From Acidobacteriota bacterium (GTDB lineage Bacteria > Acidobacteriota > UBA6911), in the NCBI GenBank assembly GCA_012729555.1, contig JAAYCX010000040.1, positions 87,199 to 151,198 on the forward strand: 64,000 nt of DNA, given 5' to 3'. The position numbers were made by a program, and so were the translations under genes. The notes beneath the pieces were generated by a model that was not told where the DNA came from, did not search any database, and saw nothing but the letters and a program-made list of their open reading frames with translations. This document shows, one piece after another, positions 43,213 through 52,502 of this stretch. The stretch's first letter is position 1. The number at the start of each line of letters is the position of its first letter.

Positions 43213-44130
43213 TCAGGCCATCAGCGCGAGCAGGACGGCCTTCTGGGCATGCAGGCGGTTCTCCGCCTGCTGGAACACGACGGAGTGGCCGGAGTCGATG
43301 ACGCCGTCGCTCACTTCCTCTCCCCGGTGGGCCGGGAGGCAGTGCATGAAGACGTAATCCTCCCTCGCGTGGGCGACCAGAGCGTCGTCGACCTGGTAGA
43401 GCCGAAAATCCCTTTTCCTTTGCTCCGCCTCGGCCTCCATCCCCATGCTGGTCCAGACGTCGGTGTACACGACATCGGCGTCCCTGACCGCGGCGACCGG
43501 GTCTTCGAGGATCTCCACCCGGGCGCCTGTGGCGCCCGCGTGCTCCGCCGCCCACCGGATCACCCCCGCGTCGGGGGCGTACCCCGGCGGATGCGCCACG
43601 GTGATGTGCGCGCCGAGGCGGACGGCCCCGAAGACGAGGGAATGGGCCACGTTGTTGCCGTCGCCGACATAGGCGATCCGGATCCCCTCGAGCCGCCCCT
43701 TCACCTCCCGGATCGTCAGATAATCGGCCATCGCCTGGCAGGGATGGCAGAAATCGGTGAGGCCGTTGATTACGGGGATGGAGGCTTCCTCGGCCATCTC
43801 CACGGCCGTCTCGTGCCGGAAGGTGCGGATCATGATCCCGTCCACCATGCGCTCGAGGTTCTTGGCGACATCACGCACCGATTCCCTTTTCCCCAGGTTG
43901 ATCTCCGCAGGAGTCAGCACGAGCGAGTATCCCCCCAGCTGGTGAATGCCGACCTCGAAGGAAACGCGCGTCCTGAGCGACGGTTTTTCCAGGATCAGGG
44001 CCAGGGCCTTCCCTTCGAGCCCCCTGCGGTATTTTCCCGGGTCCGCCTTGATCGCGGCGGCCTCGTCGAGCAGGGCGAGCAGGTCCTCCGCCGACCAGTC
44101 CCGAATGGCGATAAAGTCCTTAGGTCTCAT
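43213..44130 (-). CDS. argF: Ornithine carbamoyltransferase
   Basis: 305 residues from the ATG at 44130; in-frame ATGs at 44145 and 44151 exist but overlap a GATAAT-type -10 on that strand. Motifs are the carbamoyl-phosphate site SLRTRVSFE, FRHETAVEMAEEASIPVINGLTD, HPCQAMADYLTI, VAYVGDGNNVAHSL-type IAYVGDGNNVAHSL and the catalytic HCLPAHRGEEV. It makes citrulline from ornithine and carbamoyl phosphate in arginine synthesis. No other arg genes are in the window. It is convergent with the giant coiled-coil gene, only nine bases apart, and diverges from mutS2. Confidence 0.96.
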   Translation of the reverse strand: MRPKDFIAIRDWSAEDLLALLDEAAAIKADPGKYRRGLEGKALALILEKPSLRTRVSFEVGIHQLGGYSLVLTPAEINLGKRESVRDVAKNLERMVDGIMIRTFRHETAVEMAEEASIPVINGLTDFCHPCQAMADYLTIREVKGRLEGIRIAYVGDGNNVAHSLVFGAVRLGAHITVAHPPGYAPDAGVIRWAAEHAGATGARVEILEDPVAAVRDADVVYTDVWTSMGMEAEAEQRKRDFRLYQVDDALVAHAREDYVFMHCLPAHRGEEVSDGVIDSGHSVVFQQAENRLHAQKAVLLALMA

Positions 44131-44149
44131 AGTCGTCCCATCCATCCCC

Positions 44150-44155
44150 ATTATC
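44150..44155 (-). promoter_or_regulatory. Candidate -10 element of argF
   Basis: GATAAT preceded by TG on the minus strand, about 20 bases before the ATG at 44130. The -35 region is weak. Confidence 0.35.
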
Positions 44156-44239
44156 CACGGGGGTTCAGGTTCATAACTCTATCGGAAAACGCGCCGTCGG
44201 GCCACCCTAATATCCGGGGCGGACGGGGCAAAATCGCGC

Positions 44240-44268
44240 TTCTGGAAAAATGCGCCGGAGCGTAAGAT
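44240..44268 (+). promoter_or_regulatory. Promoter of mutS2
   Basis: TTCTGG (44240-44245), 17 bp, TAAGAT (44263-44268). The leader is about 15 bases and contains a G-run before the ATG at 44290. Confidence 0.45.
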
Positions 44269-44289
44269 GCTGGGGACTGCGGGGGTCGC

Positions 44290-46677
44290 ATGGACGAACG
44301 GACACTGGACACACTCGAACTCGGGGCGCTGATCGCCCTGGCCGCCCGGCACGTGCAGACGCCCTCCGGCCGGAAGCGGCTGGAGGGCCTGCGCCCGTCC
44401 GCCGACCGGGACGAAATCGCCGCGGCGCTCGACCTCACCGCCGAGTGCGCGGGGTTTCTCGCCGCGAGCGGCCGGTTCGGCCTGGCGGGGGTCGAGGATC
44501 TCGACCCGGTGATGGAGCGGCTCCACATCGAGGGGACGGCGCTCGAACCGCGGCAGATCCTCGCGCTCGAGAGGCTCCTCTCCGCCGGCAGGGGGCTCCG
44601 GGAATCGATCCGCGCCGCCGCGGCCCCGGGCCTCTTCCCCATCCTGGGGCGCATGGCGGCCGGGATCCCGGACACCCGCCCGTTGCTCGAGGAGATCCAC
44701 GGCAAGATCCTGCCCAGCGGCGAAATCGACGACGGCGCCAGCCCCGGGCTCCGGGCCGTCCGCAGGGAGATCGCCGAACGCCGGCACCGCATCCAGCGCA
44801 CCCTCGAATCGATCCTGCGCGCCTCCCCGCAGGCGGTCCAGGAGGACATCATCACCTTCCGCAACGGCCGCTTCGTCATCCCGGTCCGGACCGATTCGCG
44901 CACCCGGGTCCCCGGCGTCATGCACGGGCTCTCCTCCAGCGGGCAGACCACCTTCGTGGAACCGATGTCCGTCATCGACCAGAACAACGACCTCGTCCGC
45001 CTCCAGGAGGAGGAGGCGATCGAAATCGCCCGCATCCTCCGCGCCCTGACCGACCTCCTCCGGCAGAGCGCCGGTTCGCTGCGCGCCCTCCTCGAGCTGG
45101 TCACCGAGCTGGATGTCGCCCAGGCGAGAGCCCTCTTCGCCGAGGAGTTCGAGTGCGTCGCGCCGCGGATCTCGGAAGACGGGACCTGCCAACTGGCCGA
45201 CGCGCGCCACCCGGTACTCGAGCACTCCCTGCGCCGCGCGGGGGGGGCCCCGGTCCCCATTTCGCTCGAACTGGACGGGGAGCACAACGTGCTGGTGATC
45301 AGCGGCCCGAACGCCGGGGGGAAAACGGTCGCGCTCAAGACCGCGGGGCTCCTTTCGCTGATGGCGCAGATGGGGTTTCACGTCCCGGCGCGCGCCGCAC
45401 GGCTGCCGGTGTTCAGGCAGGTTTTCGCCGACATCGGCGACCACCAGTCGATCGCCGCCAACCTCTCGACCTTTACGGCCCACATGCGCAACATCGCGGA
45501 AGCGGCCGGCCGGCTGGCGCCCCCGGCCCTCGTGCTGCTCGACGAAGTCGGCACCGGGACCGACCCGGACGAAGGGGCGGCCCTGGCGATCGCCATCGTG
45601 GACCACTTCCGCCGGAGCGGGGCCGTCACGATCGCCTCCACGCACTACCCCCGGCTGAAGATGTGGGCGGAGCAGACGCCGGGGGTGGAGAACGCCTCGG
45701 TCGAATTCGACGAGCGCACCCTGCGTCCCACCTACCGGCTGATCCTGGGAACCGCGGGGGCCTCCTCCGGCATCGAAATCGCCCGCAGGATGAAGCTCCC
45801 CGAGGAGATCGCGGCCGCCGCCTCCGCCCTCATCGAGCCCGATCACGCGCGGGCGCGGGAATATCTCCGCAGGCTGAAGGAGACGCTGGACGAACAGGAG
45901 TCGCTCGGCAAGGCGCTCGTCGAGGAGCGCGCGGCGGTCGCCGAAAAGTATGCTTCCCTCGAGCGGGATTTCGCCCGGAAGGAACGGGAGCGCGGATCGG
46001 AGTTCAGGGCCGCCCTCGAGCGCGTGGTCGAGGATTTCCAGAAGGAGAGCGAGGGCGCCCTGCGCGCGATCAAGGACCGCGCCGATGCTTCCCGCGCGCG
46101 CCGGGCGGCCGAGGGCGAGGCCGCGCGCCTGCGCCGCCGGGCCGGGCGCGTGACCGCGGCGGCGGCGAGTCCCGCGGAGGCGGGGGCGGGTTCGGCGCAA
46201 GGGGGGACGCCTGCCGCGGAAGGAGGGGGGGAGATCGGCCCGGGGGACCGCGTACGCGTTCTCGCGCTCGACCGGGAGGGGGTGGTGGAGGGGATCCAGG
46301 GGGAGACCTACGTCGTCGCGATCGGAGCCCTGCGCTATCGTTCCGAGCGCGGGGGGCTCCTGCGGCTCGGCCCGGGATTGCCGCCGGAGAGGGCCGCCTG
46401 GCAGGCGGCCCCGGCGGAGGAGGCCCCGGCCCCCGCCCTGGAACTCAAGGTGATCGGGCTCACGGCCGACGAGGCCCTGGACCGGGTCGACCGGTTCATG
46501 GACCAGGCTGTCGTGGCGGGGCTGGAAACCGTCCGCATCATCCACGGGCACGGCAAGGGGATTTTGCGCCGGGCGGTCGCGGAGTACCTTTCTTCGCACC
46601 CCCGGGTGCAGGGATTCAGGCTCGCCCCCCCCGAGGCGGGGGGGGGCGGCGCCACCATCGTCGAGCTGTGCCGGTGA
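44290..46677 (+). CDS. mutS2: Endonuclease MutS2
   Basis: 795 residues. The core/lever domain runs to about 320; the ATPase has Walker A GPNAGGKTVALK near residue 338, the ADIGDHQSIAANLSTF signature, Walker B LVLLDEVGTGTDPDEG and STHYPRLK. A long charged coiled coil (520-640), a KOW-like segment (GDRVRVLALDREGVVEGI) and a C-terminal Smr nuclease domain ending HGHGKGILRRAVAEYL, with RVQGFRLAP, complete the MutS2 plan. It lacks the MutS mismatch-recognition domain. MutS2 limits recombination and, in some bacteria, splits collided ribosomes. The stop codon lies within a palindrome shared with the convergent PBP gene. Confidence 0.96.
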   Translation: MDERTLDTLELGALIALAARHVQTPSGRKRLEGLRPSADRDEIAAALDLTAECAGFLAASGRFGLAGVEDLDPVMERLHIEGTALEPRQILALERLLSAGRGLRESIRAAAAPGLFPILGRMAAGIPDTRPLLEEIHGKILPSGEIDDGASPGLRAVRREIAERRHRIQRTLESILRASPQAVQEDIITFRNGRFVIPVRTDSRTRVPGVMHGLSSSGQTTFVEPMSVIDQNNDLVRLQEEEAIEIARILRALTDLLRQSAGSLRALLELVTELDVAQARALFAEEFECVAPRISEDGTCQLADARHPVLEHSLRRAGGAPVPISLELDGEHNVLVISGPNAGGKTVALKTAGLLSLMAQMGFHVPARAARLPVFRQVFADIGDHQSIAANLSTFTAHMRNIAEAAGRLAPPALVLLDEVGTGTDPDEGAALAIAIVDHFRRSGAVTIASTHYPRLKMWAEQTPGVENASVEFDERTLRPTYRLILGTAGASSGIEIARRMKLPEEIAAAASALIEPDHARAREYLRRLKETLDEQESLGKALVEERAAVAEKYASLERDFARKERERGSEFRAALERVVEDFQKESEGALRAIKDRADASRARRAAEGEAARLRRRAGRVTAAAASPAEAGAGSAQGGTPAAEGGGEIGPGDRVRVLALDREGVVEGIQGETYVVAIGALRYRSERGGLLRLGPGLPPERAAWQAAPAEEAPAPALELKVIGLTADEALDRVDRFMDQAVVAGLETVRIIHGHGKGILRRAVAEYLSSHPRVQGFRLAPPEAGGGGATIVELCR

Positions 46678-46686
46678 CCCGGGTCA
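46675..46686. repeat. Palindrome TGACCCGGGTCA holding both convergent stop codons
   Basis: The 12-bp perfect palindrome contains the TGA of mutS2 on the plus strand and the TGA of the PBP1b-like gene on the minus strand. The two genes are separated by only six bases. Confidence 0.7.
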
Positions 46687-49059
46687 GAAGAGATCGCCCA
46701 TCCATGAGAACGGCCGCAGCAGCCGGTCCATGGTACTGGTCCCGTGCAGGGAGCAGAACTCGGTGGGCTCGGTGCCGGCGATGAAGACCTCCCGCCGCAC
46801 CACGGGGCACTCGGGCTGGGCCAGCATCAGGCTGTCGGCGTCGAGGCTCACCTCCACCACCCCCTCGGGCCGCTCGAACGACCGGGCGTCGGAAAAACCG
46901 GGCAAGGACACCGCCCGCTTCATGAACTCCCCCCAGATCGGGCCCGCAGAATGGGCCCCGGAGAGCCGGAGTTCCCGGTTGTCGTCAAACCCCACCCAGA
47001 CGACCGTCAGCAGGTTGGTCGTGTAGCCCGCGAACCACCCGTCGTGGGACGTCCCGGTCTTCCCCGCCGCGGGCACGCGCAACCCGCGGCGCCTCACCCC
47101 CGCCCCGGTGCCGCGGTCGATGACGTCCTCCATCATGTCGGTCACGAGATAGGCCACGCGCGGGTCCAGGACCGACCGACGCCGGTAGGGGTTCTCGTGG
47201 ATGGAGTCCCCCGCCGCGTTGCGGACGCTCCTCAGATAGATCGGCTCGCAGGCCGAACCGTAATTCGCCAGCGGGGTGTAACCCCGGGCCACCTCGAGCG
47301 GGCTCAGTTCGTAGGCGCCCAGGGCCATGGCCGGCGTGGGCCTGATGTCGGCGGGGAGCCCCATCCTCCTCGCGAACCGCGCCACGGGACCGTACCCCAC
47401 CTCCGCGGCCAGCTTGACGGTGGCGACGTTGAGCGAATGCACCAGCGCGTCGCGCACGGTGACGGGGCCGAGGTATTCGCCGCCGTAGTTGTCGGGCCTG
47501 TACTCCTTGCCATCGAAGTAGAAAACGGTGGGCTCGTCCACTATCTGCGAAATGGGGGTCCAGAGCCTCCCCTCATCGGTCAGGGCGCTTTCCAGAGCGG
47601 CCGCGTACACGAACGGCTTGAAGACGCTCCCGGGCTGGCGCCGCGTCAGGCAGTGGTTGAGCTGGCTCGAGGCGTAGTCCCGCCCCCCCACCAGCGCCTT
47701 GACTTCGCCCGTGTGCGGGTCGAGGGCCACCAGGGCGACCTGCGGCAGGAGGACCTTTTCCCCCTTCTCCCTCAGGCGGGCGTAGGTCTTCTCGAGCTGG
47801 GCGTCGACGTTGGCGAGCCCCCATTCCACGGCCTCCATGGCCGCCCGCTGCAGATCCGAATCGAGCGTGGTGTAGATCCGGTACCGCTGTGCGCCGAGGG
47901 AGTCCTCGGAAAACCTGTCGAGCAGGTCGTCCTTGACCATGTCGACAAAATGGCCCGAGGGACTCGCGCCGTAGGTCCCCCGCACCAGCCCGAGCGGAAG
48001 GCCCCGGGCCGACCGGGCAGCCTCGGCCGTGATCACCCCGGCGTCCTTCATCTTCACCAGGACCCGGTCGCGCGCCTCCGCCCCCCTCTCGGGCCGGCGC
48101 TCGGCGGAGGAATACCGGTTGGGCGCGTGGATGATCCCGGCCAGGAAAGCGTACTGGGCCAGGTTGAGCTCCCGCAGGTCCCTGCCGAAATAGGCCTGGG
48201 CCGCCTCCCCGAAACCGTGGATGGCGTAGCTGCCGCGGTTGCCCAGGTAGACCTCGTTGGCGTAAAGCTCGAAGATCTTTTCCTTGCTGAACCGGTGCTC
48301 GAGGACCAGGGCCATCAGGGTCTCCCGGGCCTTGCGCCGCCACTGCCGCTTGGTGGAAAAGAAGAAGCTGCGCGCGACCTGCATCGTGATGGTACTGGCC
48401 CCCTGCGCCTTTTCCCCGCGCCGGATGTCGGTCCACGCCGCCCCGATCACCCTGACGGGATCAAACCCGGGGTGCTCGAAGAAACGCCGGTCCTCGGCGC
48501 AGAGCACCGCCTGGAGCAGGATGGGGGGGAACTCCCCGTAGCTCATCGGCCGGCGCTTTTCCCGGTTCCGGCCGAAGAGGCCGGTGATCAGCTCCGGTTC
48601 GATTTCGGCCGACATCAGCCTCTCCCCGCTGTCGAGCGAGCGCAGCTGGGAAATGCCCCCCCCCGAGAAATCGACGCTGAGCGCGTTCCTGCCGTTGAAA
48701 TAGGAATCGGCCGACGGCCGGATCTGGATGGAGGTGTCGGTCGCCACGATCCGGCCGGCGCTATCCTCATCCGCGGCCATGGAGTAGCCCGAGGCCTTGA
48801 GGTACGCGATCAGTTCCTCCTGCGATACGCTTTCGCCGACCCAGATCCGCCGGGGGGCGGTGAAGATGCGCGACTCGGCCCCGAGCCTCTTCCCCGAGAG
48901 CCGCTCGTCGATCATGCCCGAATAGCGGTGATAGCATCCCGCCGCCCCCCCGAAAAGCAGGAGAAGCAGGAGGGCGGCCACGCCCGCCACGATCTTCCGG
49001 GCGGGGTGGAAGAGGGAACGGATTTTTCCATTTGCGGGGGACATCGGGACTTTCTTCAT
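46684..49059 (-). CDS. mrcB: Penicillin-binding protein 1B-like bifunctional enzyme
   Basis: 791 residues. An N-terminal membrane helix (VAALLLLLLFGGAAGC) precedes a UB2H-like region (SRIFTAPRRIWVGESVSQEEL, residues 62-150), as in PBP1b. GT51 motifs are canonical: EDRRFFEHPGFD (189-200) with the catalytic Glu, GASTITMQ (220-227) and ELYANEVYLGNRGSYAIHG. The transpeptidase has S478-V-F-K481, S542-L-N544 and K667-T-G-T, with normal spacings. It polymerises and cross-links peptidoglycan at the inner membrane. ATG 49059 is a reasonable start; a second Met at residue 6 is possible. It provides the standard enzyme beside which the atypical PBP at 34468 can be compared. Confidence 0.94.
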   Translation of the reverse strand: MKKVPMSPANGKIRSLFHPARKIVAGVAALLLLLLFGGAAGCYHRYSGMIDERLSGKRLGAESRIFTAPRRIWVGESVSQEELIAYLKASGYSMAADEDSAGRIVATDTSIQIRPSADSYFNGRNALSVDFSGGGISQLRSLDSGERLMSAEIEPELITGLFGRNREKRRPMSYGEFPPILLQAVLCAEDRRFFEHPGFDPVRVIGAAWTDIRRGEKAQGASTITMQVARSFFFSTKRQWRRKARETLMALVLEHRFSKEKIFELYANEVYLGNRGSYAIHGFGEAAQAYFGRDLRELNLAQYAFLAGIIHAPNRYSSAERRPERGAEARDRVLVKMKDAGVITAEAARSARGLPLGLVRGTYGASPSGHFVDMVKDDLLDRFSEDSLGAQRYRIYTTLDSDLQRAAMEAVEWGLANVDAQLEKTYARLREKGEKVLLPQVALVALDPHTGEVKALVGGRDYASSQLNHCLTRRQPGSVFKPFVYAAALESALTDEGRLWTPISQIVDEPTVFYFDGKEYRPDNYGGEYLGPVTVRDALVHSLNVATVKLAAEVGYGPVARFARRMGLPADIRPTPAMALGAYELSPLEVARGYTPLANYGSACEPIYLRSVRNAAGDSIHENPYRRRSVLDPRVAYLVTDMMEDVIDRGTGAGVRRRGLRVPAAGKTGTSHDGWFAGYTTNLLTVVWVGFDDNRELRLSGAHSAGPIWGEFMKRAVSLPGFSDARSFERPEGVVEVSLDADSLMLAQPECPVVRREVFIAGTEPTEFCSLHGTSTMDRLLRPFSWMGDLF

Positions 49060-49166
49060 GGACGGCCTCTGGTCGGACCCTAAATATAATCACAGCCCCC
49101 GCCCGACCGCAACGGCTGTTCGGGGCGGCAGGGACCCGGGGGGAGCGCCGCGGCGAGAGAAATGGC

Positions 49167-49196
49167 TTGACAGCCCCGGAACCCGTCTACTAAGAT
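49167..49196 (+). promoter_or_regulatory. Promoter of the nuo operon
   Basis: TTGACA (49167-49172), 18 bp, TAAGAT (49191-49196). Transcription would start about 70 bases before nuoE, in an AT-rich leader. Confidence 0.55.
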
Positions 49197-49271
49197 CCAT
49201 GTACGGCCTGTGGTTACAAATATATATTTCGCAGATGTTTGTGGCCATTCAAAATTTTCCGGGTGGATCGA

Positions 49272-49742
49272 ATGCAGGGACTTTCGCCATCGGCGCGGCT
49301 CAGGATCGAGGAACTGTCGGCCAGATACCCCCGGAAACGGTCCGCCCTGATCCCCTCGCTTCAGATCGCCCAGGAGGAAGCGGGATACATCTCCGAGGAG
49401 ATCATGGTCGAAATCGCCCGCATGATGGAGTTGTCGCCCAACGAGGTCCGGGAGGTTGTCAGCTTCTACTCCCTGCTCCACCAGAAACCGGTGGGCCGGT
49501 ACGTTATCCAGGTGTGCACCAACATCTCCTGCCAGTTGTGCGACGCCGAGGGAATCCTCCGCCACCTCCGCCGCAGGCTGGGAGTCGGACCGGGGGAAAC
49601 GACCCCGGACATGAAATACACGCTCCTGGAAGTGGAATGCCTGGGATCCTGCGGTACGAGCCCCGTCATGCAGGTCAACGACGAGTACCACGAAAATCTC
49701 ACGCCGGAAAAAATCGATTGCATCCTGGACGGCCTGCCCTAA
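49272..49742 (+). CDS. nuoE: NADH-quinone oxidoreductase subunit E
   Basis: 156 residues from the ATG at 49272 (GGGTGG seven bases before). It has the thioredoxin-like 24-kDa subunit fold with the four [2Fe-2S] ligands arranged as C-x4-C (CTNISC) and C-x3-C (CLGSC). The N-terminal helical part IPSLQIAQEEAGYISEEIMVEIA and LSPNEVREVVSFYSLLH are typical. NuoE works with NuoF in the NADH dehydrogenase arm of complex I. Here nuoF and nuoG do not follow; nuoJ starts at the last base of this gene (TAATG). Relatives of NuoE also occur in hydrogenases and formate dehydrogenases, but the neighbours favour complex I. Confidence 0.92.
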   Translation: MQGLSPSARLRIEELSARYPRKRSALIPSLQIAQEEAGYISEEIMVEIARMMELSPNEVREVVSFYSLLHQKPVGRYVIQVCTNISCQLCDAEGILRHLRRRLGVGPGETTPDMKYTLLEVECLGSCGTSPVMQVNDEYHENLTPEKIDCILDGLP

Positions 49743-50248
49743 TGGAGACCCTGGTTTTTTACCTGTTCGGCGGAATCGCCCTGCTCGCCGCCGTGAGCGT
49801 GGTGGCGCAGAAGAGGGTCTTCTATTCCGCCCTTTCGCTCATCCTCTGCCTCGGCTCGGTCGCCGTCCTCTTCCTCGCGCTGGAGGCGCCCTTTATCGCC
49901 GCCGTCCAGATCATCGTCTACGCGGGCGCCATCATGGTGATGGTTCTTTTCGTCATCATGATGCTGGACCCGTTTTCGGCCGCCGCCGCGCGGGACAAGC
50001 GCCGGCGCCTGACCTGCCTGGCCGCCGCGCTGGGACTCGTGGCCCTCGTCGTGATGTTCACCCTGATGCGGGCGCACGATCCGGCGGCGCTCCCCGTCGA
50101 CGCGGGCGGGGTCCCGCTCGCCGCGGCCCCGGTCAGCCGGCTGGGTCAGCTGCTCTTCACCCGGTTCCTGATCCCCTTCGAGGCCACGTCGATCCTGATC
50201 CTGGTCGCCATCATGGGCGTCGTCGTGCTGGCCCGGAAGCGATCGTGA
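49742..50248 (+). CDS. nuoJ: NADH-quinone oxidoreductase subunit J
   Basis: 168 residues with five hydrophobic helices. Typical NuoJ sequence: VVAQKRVFYSALSLILCL, LEAPFIAAVQIIVYAGAIMVMVLFVIMML with the conserved pi-bulge helix, and a final LILVAIMGVVVLARKR. It is part of the membrane arm of complex I near the quinone end. It is coupled to nuoE by a one-base overlap and is followed by nuoK after one base. The loop after helix 3 is extended and Ala/Pro-rich. Confidence 0.94.
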   Translation: METLVFYLFGGIALLAAVSVVAQKRVFYSALSLILCLGSVAVLFLALEAPFIAAVQIIVYAGAIMVMVLFVIMMLDPFSAAAARDKRRRLTCLAAALGLVALVVMFTLMRAHDPAALPVDAGGVPLAAAPVSRLGQLLFTRFLIPFEATSILILVAIMGVVVLARKRS

Positions 50249-50249
50249 G

Positions 50250-50552
50250 ATGGAGACCATGAACCCCTACCTCGTCCTCAGCCTTCTCCTCTTTCTCGTG
50301 GGGACCACGGGCTTCATCGTCAAGAAGAACGTCCTGGCGATGTTCCTGTGTGTCGAGCTGATGCTCAACGCCGCGAACCTCGCCTTCGTCGCCTTCGCAC
50401 GCGACCTCGGCCATCTCCAGGGGCAGATCTTCGTCTTCCTGGTCATGGTCGTGGCGGCGGCCGAGGCCGCCGTGGGCCTCGCGATCATGATCGTCCTCTA
50501 CCGTCGGCGCCAGACCCTGAACCCGGACGATGCGGACACCATGAAAGGTTAA
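50250..50552 (+). CDS. nuoK: NADH-quinone oxidoreductase subunit K
   Basis: 100 residues, three helices. Conserved carboxylates needed for proton pumping are in CVELMLNAANLAFVAF (helix 2 Glu) and VAAAEAAVGLAIMIVLYR (helix 3 Glu). The start may be the ATG at 50250 or 50259 (MNPYLVLS). It is the MrpC-like subunit linking NuoJ/A to the antiporter-like subunits. The next gene, nuoL, begins eight bases after its stop. Confidence 0.95.
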   Translation: METMNPYLVLSLLLFLVGTTGFIVKKNVLAMFLCVELMLNAANLAFVAFARDLGHLQGQIFVFLVMVVAAAEAAVGLAIMIVLYRRRQTLNPDDADTMKG

Positions 50553-50560
50553 GGGCGCAC

Positions 50561-52492
50561 ATGATGACCGAACTCCTCTGGCTCCTACCGCTCGTTCCCC
50601 TGGCCGGCGCGGCCGCCACCGGCCTCCTCGGGCGGCGGCTCCCGAAGCGGGCCGTGACGCTCGTGGCCTGCGGCGCCTCGGGCGCCGCCTTCGTCCTGGC
50701 CCTGGCCGCGTTCCTGGAACTGCTCTCCCTGGCCCCCGGGGACCGGCGCATCGAGCGGGAGCTGTTCACCTGGATCGCGGCGGGCGATTTCACGGCGAAG
50801 GCCGCCCTCCTGCTCGACCCGCTGTCGGCCGTCATGACGCTGGTGGTCACGGGCGTCGGCTTCATCATCCACATCTATTCGATCGGCTACATGCGGGCCC
50901 AAGAGGGGTACTATCGCTTCTTCGCCTACATGAACCTCTTTCTCTTCTCGATGCTGGTCCTGGTCCTGGCCGGCAACTTCCTCCTGATGTTCGTCGGGTG
51001 GGAGGGGGTCGGCCTCTGCTCCTACCTCCTGATCGGCTATGACTTCCACCGGCCCGCGGCGGCCGATGCCGGGAAGAAGGCCTTCATCGTCAACCGGATC
51101 GGCGATTTCGGGTTCATCCTCGGAATCCTCCTGGTCTTTCTGACCTTCGGGGACCTCGGTTTCGGCCGGGTGTTCGGGGAAATCGCGGCGGCCCCCTCGC
51201 GCTTTCCCCCCGAGGCCGGGATCGGCGTCCTGACCGCCATCGCCCTGCTGCTCTTCGTGGGCGCCATGGGCAAGAGCGCCCAGATTCCGCTCCATGTCTG
51301 GCTCCCCGACGCCATGGAGGGGCCGACGCCCGTCAGCGCGCTGATCCACGCCGCGACCATGGTCACGGCGGGGGTCTACATGGTCGTCCGCTGCGCCCCC
51401 CTGTTCAGCCGCGCCCCCGTCGCCCTCGACGTCGTCCTCGTCGTCGGCTCCGCCACCGCCCTCATGGCCGCCACGATCGGGCTCGCGCAGACGGACATCA
51501 AGCGGGTGCTCGCCTATTCGACCGTCAGCCAGCTCGGGTTCATGTTCATGGCCGCGGGGGCGGGCGCCTTTTCGGCCGGCATCTTCCACCTGATGACGCA
51601 CGCCTTCTTCAAGGCCCTCCTCTTCCTCGGGGCCGGGAGCGTGATCCACGCCCTGGCGGGCGAACAGGACCTCCGGCGCATGGGGGGGCTCCGCCGCCGC
51701 ATCCCGGTCACCTTCTGGACGATGCTCGTGGCCGCGCTGGCCATCAGCGGCATCTTTCCGCTGGCGGGGTTCTTCAGCAAGGACGAGATCCTATGGGCGG
51801 CCTGGGCCGGCGGCCACCCCGCCGTCTGGATCCTCGGCCTGCTGACGGCGGGCCTGACCGGCCTGTACATGTTCCGGCTGATCTTTCTCGCGTTTTTCGG
51901 CGAGCCGCGGCACGCGGAAGGGGCGCACCCGCACGAGTCCCCCCCCAGCATGACCGGGCCCCTGGTGGCGCTCGCGCTCCTGTCCGCCGCGGGGGGCTTC
52001 ATCGGGCTCCCCGCCTGGCTCGGGGCCAACCGGTTCGCCCGCTTCCTGGAGCCCTCCCTTTCCCTGGCCCACCGGGGGGAGGCGCCCCATTTTTCCCACG
52101 CCCTGGAGTTCGCCTTCGCGGCGCTGTCGGTCGCGGTGGCGCTGGCCGGCATCTTCGCCGCGCACCGGATCTACCTCGCGCGCCCCGGGGCGGCGGGCCG
52201 GATCGCCGCCCGCTGGGGCGCCATCCACCGCCTGCTCCGGGACAGGTACCGTTTCGACGAGTTCTATGACCGGGCCGTCGTCCGCCCGCTGCTCGGCCTC
52301 TCGGAGCGGACGCTCTGGCTGCGGGTGGACGTCGGGGTGATCGACCGCTGTGTCAACGGCGCGGGCTCGTCGATGGTGAGCCTCGGCGCCCTTCTCAGGG
52401 GGATGCAGAACGGCCTGATCCGGAGTTACGCCGCCTGGATCGTTGCGGGGATGGCGGCGGTCCTCCTCTACCTGTCACTGCTGCGGAGCTGA
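50561..52492 (+). CDS. nuoL: NADH-quinone oxidoreductase subunit L
   Basis: 643 residues, about sixteen helices. The antiporter-like core includes FVGWEGVGLCSYLLIGY (key Glu), GKSAQIPLHVWLPDAMEGPTPVSALIHAATMVTAGVY (Lys and His of the channel) and FSKDEILWAAW. The C-terminal part RDRYRFDEFYDRAVVRP and the last helix correspond to the lateral HL element of NuoL. It is one of three proton-pumping subunits in the membrane arm. The N-terminus MMTELLWLLPLVPLAGA is standard. It is followed by nuoM after ten bases. Confidence 0.96.
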   Translation: MMTELLWLLPLVPLAGAAATGLLGRRLPKRAVTLVACGASGAAFVLALAAFLELLSLAPGDRRIERELFTWIAAGDFTAKAALLLDPLSAVMTLVVTGVGFIIHIYSIGYMRAQEGYYRFFAYMNLFLFSMLVLVLAGNFLLMFVGWEGVGLCSYLLIGYDFHRPAAADAGKKAFIVNRIGDFGFILGILLVFLTFGDLGFGRVFGEIAAAPSRFPPEAGIGVLTAIALLLFVGAMGKSAQIPLHVWLPDAMEGPTPVSALIHAATMVTAGVYMVVRCAPLFSRAPVALDVVLVVGSATALMAATIGLAQTDIKRVLAYSTVSQLGFMFMAAGAGAFSAGIFHLMTHAFFKALLFLGAGSVIHALAGEQDLRRMGGLRRRIPVTFWTMLVAALAISGIFPLAGFFSKDEILWAAWAGGHPAVWILGLLTAGLTGLYMFRLIFLAFFGEPRHAEGAHPHESPPSMTGPLVALALLSAAGGFIGLPAWLGANRFARFLEPSLSLAHRGEAPHFSHALEFAFAALSVAVALAGIFAAHRIYLARPGAAGRIAARWGAIHRLLRDRYRFDEFYDRAVVRPLLGLSERTLWLRVDVGVIDRCVNGAGSSMVSLGALLRGMQNGLIRSYAAWIVAGMAAVLLYLSLLRS

Positions 52493-52502
52493 AAGAGCGC
52501 TT

